From contig CABUHP010000065.1 of assembly GCA_902491415.1 (NCBI GenBank), positions 1 through 8,111 of the forward strand: a stretch of 8,111 bases of DNA, given 5' to 3'. Positions 5,926 to 8,111 of the stretch are shown in pieces; position 1 is the stretch's first letter, and the number at the start of each line of letters is the position of its first letter. Origin of the DNA: an uncultured Collinsella sp. GTDB taxonomy: Bacteria > Actinomycetota > Coriobacteriia > Coriobacteriales > Coriobacteriaceae. The position numbers and the translations under genes were made by a program. A model generated the notes under the pieces. That model made no database searches, had not been told where the DNA came from, and was given only the letters and a program-made list of their open reading frames with translations.

Positions 5926-5969
5926 CATTAGCGACGGGCACGGCGCCTGGTCGCGCCCGTCGAGTAATG
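5926..5969 (-). ncRNA. Stem-loop in the glgP-glgC spacer
   Basis: Perfect 8-bp arms CGACGGGC (5932-5939) and GCCCGTCG (5955-5962) are extended outward, after a small bulge, by CATTA (5926-5930) pairing with TAATG (5965-5969). The result is about 13 bp of stem and a 15-base loop containing GGCGCC. The structure starts about 31 nt after the glgP stop and ends about 34 nt before the glgC start. No T-run follows in the transcription direction, so it is more likely an mRNA stability or processing element, or at most a partial terminator. Confidence 0.55.
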
Positions 5970-5999
5970 CCGTGCTGGCATAAGGGAACTCGCGCGCCT

Positions 6000-8111
6000 T
6001 TACGCGTGCCAGATCTCGTCGCGGTACTCGCGAATGGTGCGGTCGCTCGAGAACCAGCCGCTCGAGGCGGTGTTGAGCAGGGCCTTGCGGTTCCAGGTCT
6101 CCTGGTCGCCGTAGCTGCCTGTGAGCTTTTCCCATGCATCCACGTAGCTGCGGAAGTCCGCCATGACCAGGTCGGGGTCGTTGTTGTTCATGAGCTCGTT
6201 GTAAATGCTCTCGAAGTTGCCCGAAAGGCCCGCAAAGGTGTTGTCCTTGAGCTCGTCCATCACGCGGCCCAGACGCTCGCGGTCGCCGTTGAGGGTATCC
6301 CATGCAAAGTAGCTGTTGGATGCCCAGAGCTGCTCGACCTCGGGGGCGGTCAGACCAAAGATGGCCTCGTTCTCGCGACCGGCCAGGTCGGCGATCTCGA
6401 TGTTGGCGCCGTCGAGAGTGCCCAGCGTAATGGCACCGTTCATCATGAGCTTCATGTTGGACGTGCCCGAGGCCTCCTTGCCGGCCGTGGAGATCTGCTC
6501 CGAGATCTCGGCGGCAGGGTAGATGAGCTGGGCGTTGCTCACGCGGAAGTTGGGGATAAAGCAGACCTTCATGACCTCGTTGACGCGGGCATCGTTGTTG
6601 ATGACGTCAGCCACGGAATTAATGAGGCGGATGGTCTCCTTGGCAAAGGTGTAGCTCGAGGCAGCCTTGCCGCTAAAGATGAAAGTCGTCGGCGTCACGT
6701 GGAAGTTGGGATCGGCGATGCGACGGTTGTAGATGTCCATCACCTTCATGATGTTCATGAGCTGGCGCTTGTAGGCATGGAAGCGCTTAACCTGAACATC
6801 GAAGACGGTGTTGGGGTCAATGACCAGACCGGTCTCGGTCTTAACGTAGGCGGCCAGGCGCTCCTTGTTGGCGCGCTTGGAGGCACCCACGGCCTTGAGG
6901 AACTCGGTGTCGTCCTTAAACTCCTTAAGCTTCTCCAGCTCAAAGGCGTCCTTGAGCCAGCCATCGCCAATGGCCTCGGTCACGAGCTTGGCGTAGGTGG
7001 GGTTGGCCTCGGCAAAGAAGCGACGGTGCGAGATGCCGTTGGTCTTGTTGTTGAACTTCTCGGGCGTCAGGGCATAGAAGTCCTTGAGCACGATGTTCTT
7101 GATGATGTCGGAGTGGATCTTTGCCACGCCGTTGACGCTGTGGCTGCAGATCACGGACAAGTTGGCCATGCGAATCTCGCCGTCCCACAGAATGGCGGTC
7201 TGGCGCAGACGCTCCTGCCAGCCCTCCTGAGTGGTGTCGAACGACTCGTGCCAACGACGGCTGATCTCGTCGATGATCTGGTACACGCGGGGGAGCAGCT
7301 TGGAGAACGTGCCAATGGGCCACTTCTCCAGGGCCTCGGGCAGGATGGTGTGGTTGGTGTAGCTCACGACCTGCGTCACGATGTTCCAGGCGTCGTCCCA
7401 CTCGAGCTTCTTCTCGTCGATGAGGATACGCATGAGCTCGGGGCCGCACATGGCGGGGTGGGTATCGTTGGTATGGATGGCCACAAACTGCGGCAGCAGC
7501 TCCCAGTTCTCGCCGTGCTCCTTCTCAAAGGTGTCGAGCAGGCTGTAGATGCCGGCCGAGACAAACAGGTACTCCTGCTTCAGGCGCAGCAGACGGCCGT
7601 GCTCGCCGGCGTCATTGGGGTAGAGGATGGCGCTGATGGCCTCGGCCTCGGCGCGCTCGGCATCGGCCAGGGCGTAGTCGCCGCGGTTGAAGGCCTCAAG
7701 GTCAAAGTGCTCCTCGACCGGCTCGGCGGCCCAAACGCGCAGCTTGTTTACGGTCTCGCCGGCATAGCCCACGACGGGGATGTCATAGGGGACGGCCAGG
7801 ATGTCCTGCGTGTCCACCGTGCGGTAGAACGTGCGGCTGTTCTCCTCAAAGCCCTCGACGTGGCCACCGAACTTAATGGTCACGGCCTTGTCCTGACGAC
7901 GGACCTCCCAGGGATAGCCGTGGGTGAGCCACTCGTCGGTGGCCTCGACCTGGCTGCCGTTGACGATCTCCTGCTTAAACAGGCCGTAGCGGTAGCGCAT
8001 GCCGTTGCCGTAGCCGGCAATGCCCTCGGCTGCCATGGAATCCAGGAAGCATGCGGCCAGACGGCCCAGGCCACCGTTGCCCAGCGCCGGATCGGGCTCC
8101 TGGTTCTCGAT
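6000..8111 (-). CDS. glgP: Glycogen/maltodextrin phosphorylase GlgP (5' partial)
   Basis: PLP-dependent phosphorylase (GT35) releasing glucose-1-phosphate from alpha-1,4-glucan ends, cytosolic. The frame is open to the right edge: 703 residues are visible and roughly 100-120 N-terminal residues are missing compared with E. coli GlgP (815 aa). The internal ATG at 8036 is not the real start, because conserved sequence LGNGGLGRLAACFLDS (visible residues 10-25) lies upstream of and across it. FDVQVKRFHAYKRQ (437-450), then the GT35 signature EASGTSNMK (546-554), whose Lys554 (codon 6452-6450) is the PLP Schiff-base lysine, then NGAITLGTLDGANIEI (558-573) are all intact. It ends at TAA 6002-6000. 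It precedes glgC by 107 bp in the same direction, so breakdown and synthesis genes are probably co-transcribed, with the main promoter upstream of the window. Substrate preference (glycogen or maltodextrin) cannot be fixed here. Confidence 0.96.
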   Translation of the reverse strand: MENQEPDPALGNGGLGRLAACFLDSMAAEGIAGYGNGMRYRYGLFKQEIVNGSQVEATDEWLTHGYPWEVRRQDKAVTIKFGGHVEGFEENSRTFYRTVDTQDILAVPYDIPVVGYAGETVNKLRVWAAEPVEEHFDLEAFNRGDYALADAERAEAEAISAILYPNDAGEHGRLLRLKQEYLFVSAGIYSLLDTFEKEHGENWELLPQFVAIHTNDTHPAMCGPELMRILIDEKKLEWDDAWNIVTQVVSYTNHTILPEALEKWPIGTFSKLLPRVYQIIDEISRRWHESFDTTQEGWQERLRQTAILWDGEIRMANLSVICSHSVNGVAKIHSDIIKNIVLKDFYALTPEKFNNKTNGISHRRFFAEANPTYAKLVTEAIGDGWLKDAFELEKLKEFKDDTEFLKAVGASKRANKERLAAYVKTETGLVIDPNTVFDVQVKRFHAYKRQLMNIMKVMDIYNRRIADPNFHVTPTTFIFSGKAASSYTFAKETIRLINSVADVINNDARVNEVMKVCFIPNFRVSNAQLIYPAAEISEQISTAGKEASGTSNMKLMMNGAITLGTLDGANIEIADLAGRENEAIFGLTAPEVEQLWASNSYFAWDTLNGDRERLGRVMDELKDNTFAGLSGNFESIYNELMNNNDPDLVMADFRSYVDAWEKLTGSYGDQETWNRKALLNTASSGWFSSDRTIREYRDEIWHA

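Noticed and set aside
4720..5931. Long plus-strand frame antisense to glgC
   Set aside because: glgC is certain on the minus strand; the antisense frame shows no family motifs.
6000..8036. glgP starting at the ATG at 8036
   Set aside because: The conserved LGNGGLGRLAACFLDS motif is encoded upstream to the window edge in the same frame, so 8036 is an internal methionine of a truncated gene.
1..8111. CRISPR array, tRNA, rRNA, phage or toxin-antitoxin genes
   Set aside because: No regularly spaced repeats, cloverleaf or rRNA-like stretches, or relevant protein motifs are seen; coding space is occupied by glycogen genes.

Overview
The window is a glycogen-metabolism locus read entirely from the minus strand. 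The GC-rich coding sequence, the dedicated GlgC/GlgD pair and the style of the proteins suggest an anaerobic gut actinobacterium of the Coriobacteriia, most likely Collinsella. That assignment is inference from protein resemblance and composition; no rRNA or other taxonomic marker is present.

In transcription order (right to left) the window holds: glgP, glycogen phosphorylase, 5' end beyond the right edge (8111 to 6000); a 107-bp spacer with a strong stem-loop; glgC, ADP-glucose pyrophosphorylase catalytic subunit (5892 to 4744); glgD, its catalytically degenerate partner, starting 4 bp after the glgC stop (4739 to 3612); a 90-bp spacer with a second strong stem-loop; and glgA, glycogen synthase (3521 to 1194). 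A rho-independent terminator follows at 1131-1163. A 431-bp intergenic region (763-1193) comes next, holding an unusual inverted-repeat-bounded element with a promoter-like sequence inside it. Last is the N-terminal third of a GH13 alpha-amylase/neopullulanase-like enzyme that runs off the left edge (762 to 1).

The genes form one pathway. GlgC (probably with GlgD) makes ADP-glucose from glucose-1-phosphate, GlgA polymerises it, GlgP phosphorolyses the polymer back to glucose-1-phosphate, and the GH13 enzyme probably hydrolyses maltodextrin or glycogen fragments. No branching enzyme (glgB) or debranching enzyme glgX is visible.

The most unusual points are: (1) glgA carries an approximately 285-residue Lys/Ala/Thr/Pro-rich, histone H1-like, apparently disordered C-terminal tail that ordinary glycogen synthases lack; (2) the 960-1111 element has matched 24-bp ends (15 bp perfect) around a TTGACA-type promoter; (3) each intergenic gap of the glg block carries a hairpin, and these share a CGCCTGG core. 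I see no CRISPR array, tRNA, rRNA, transposase or phage gene.
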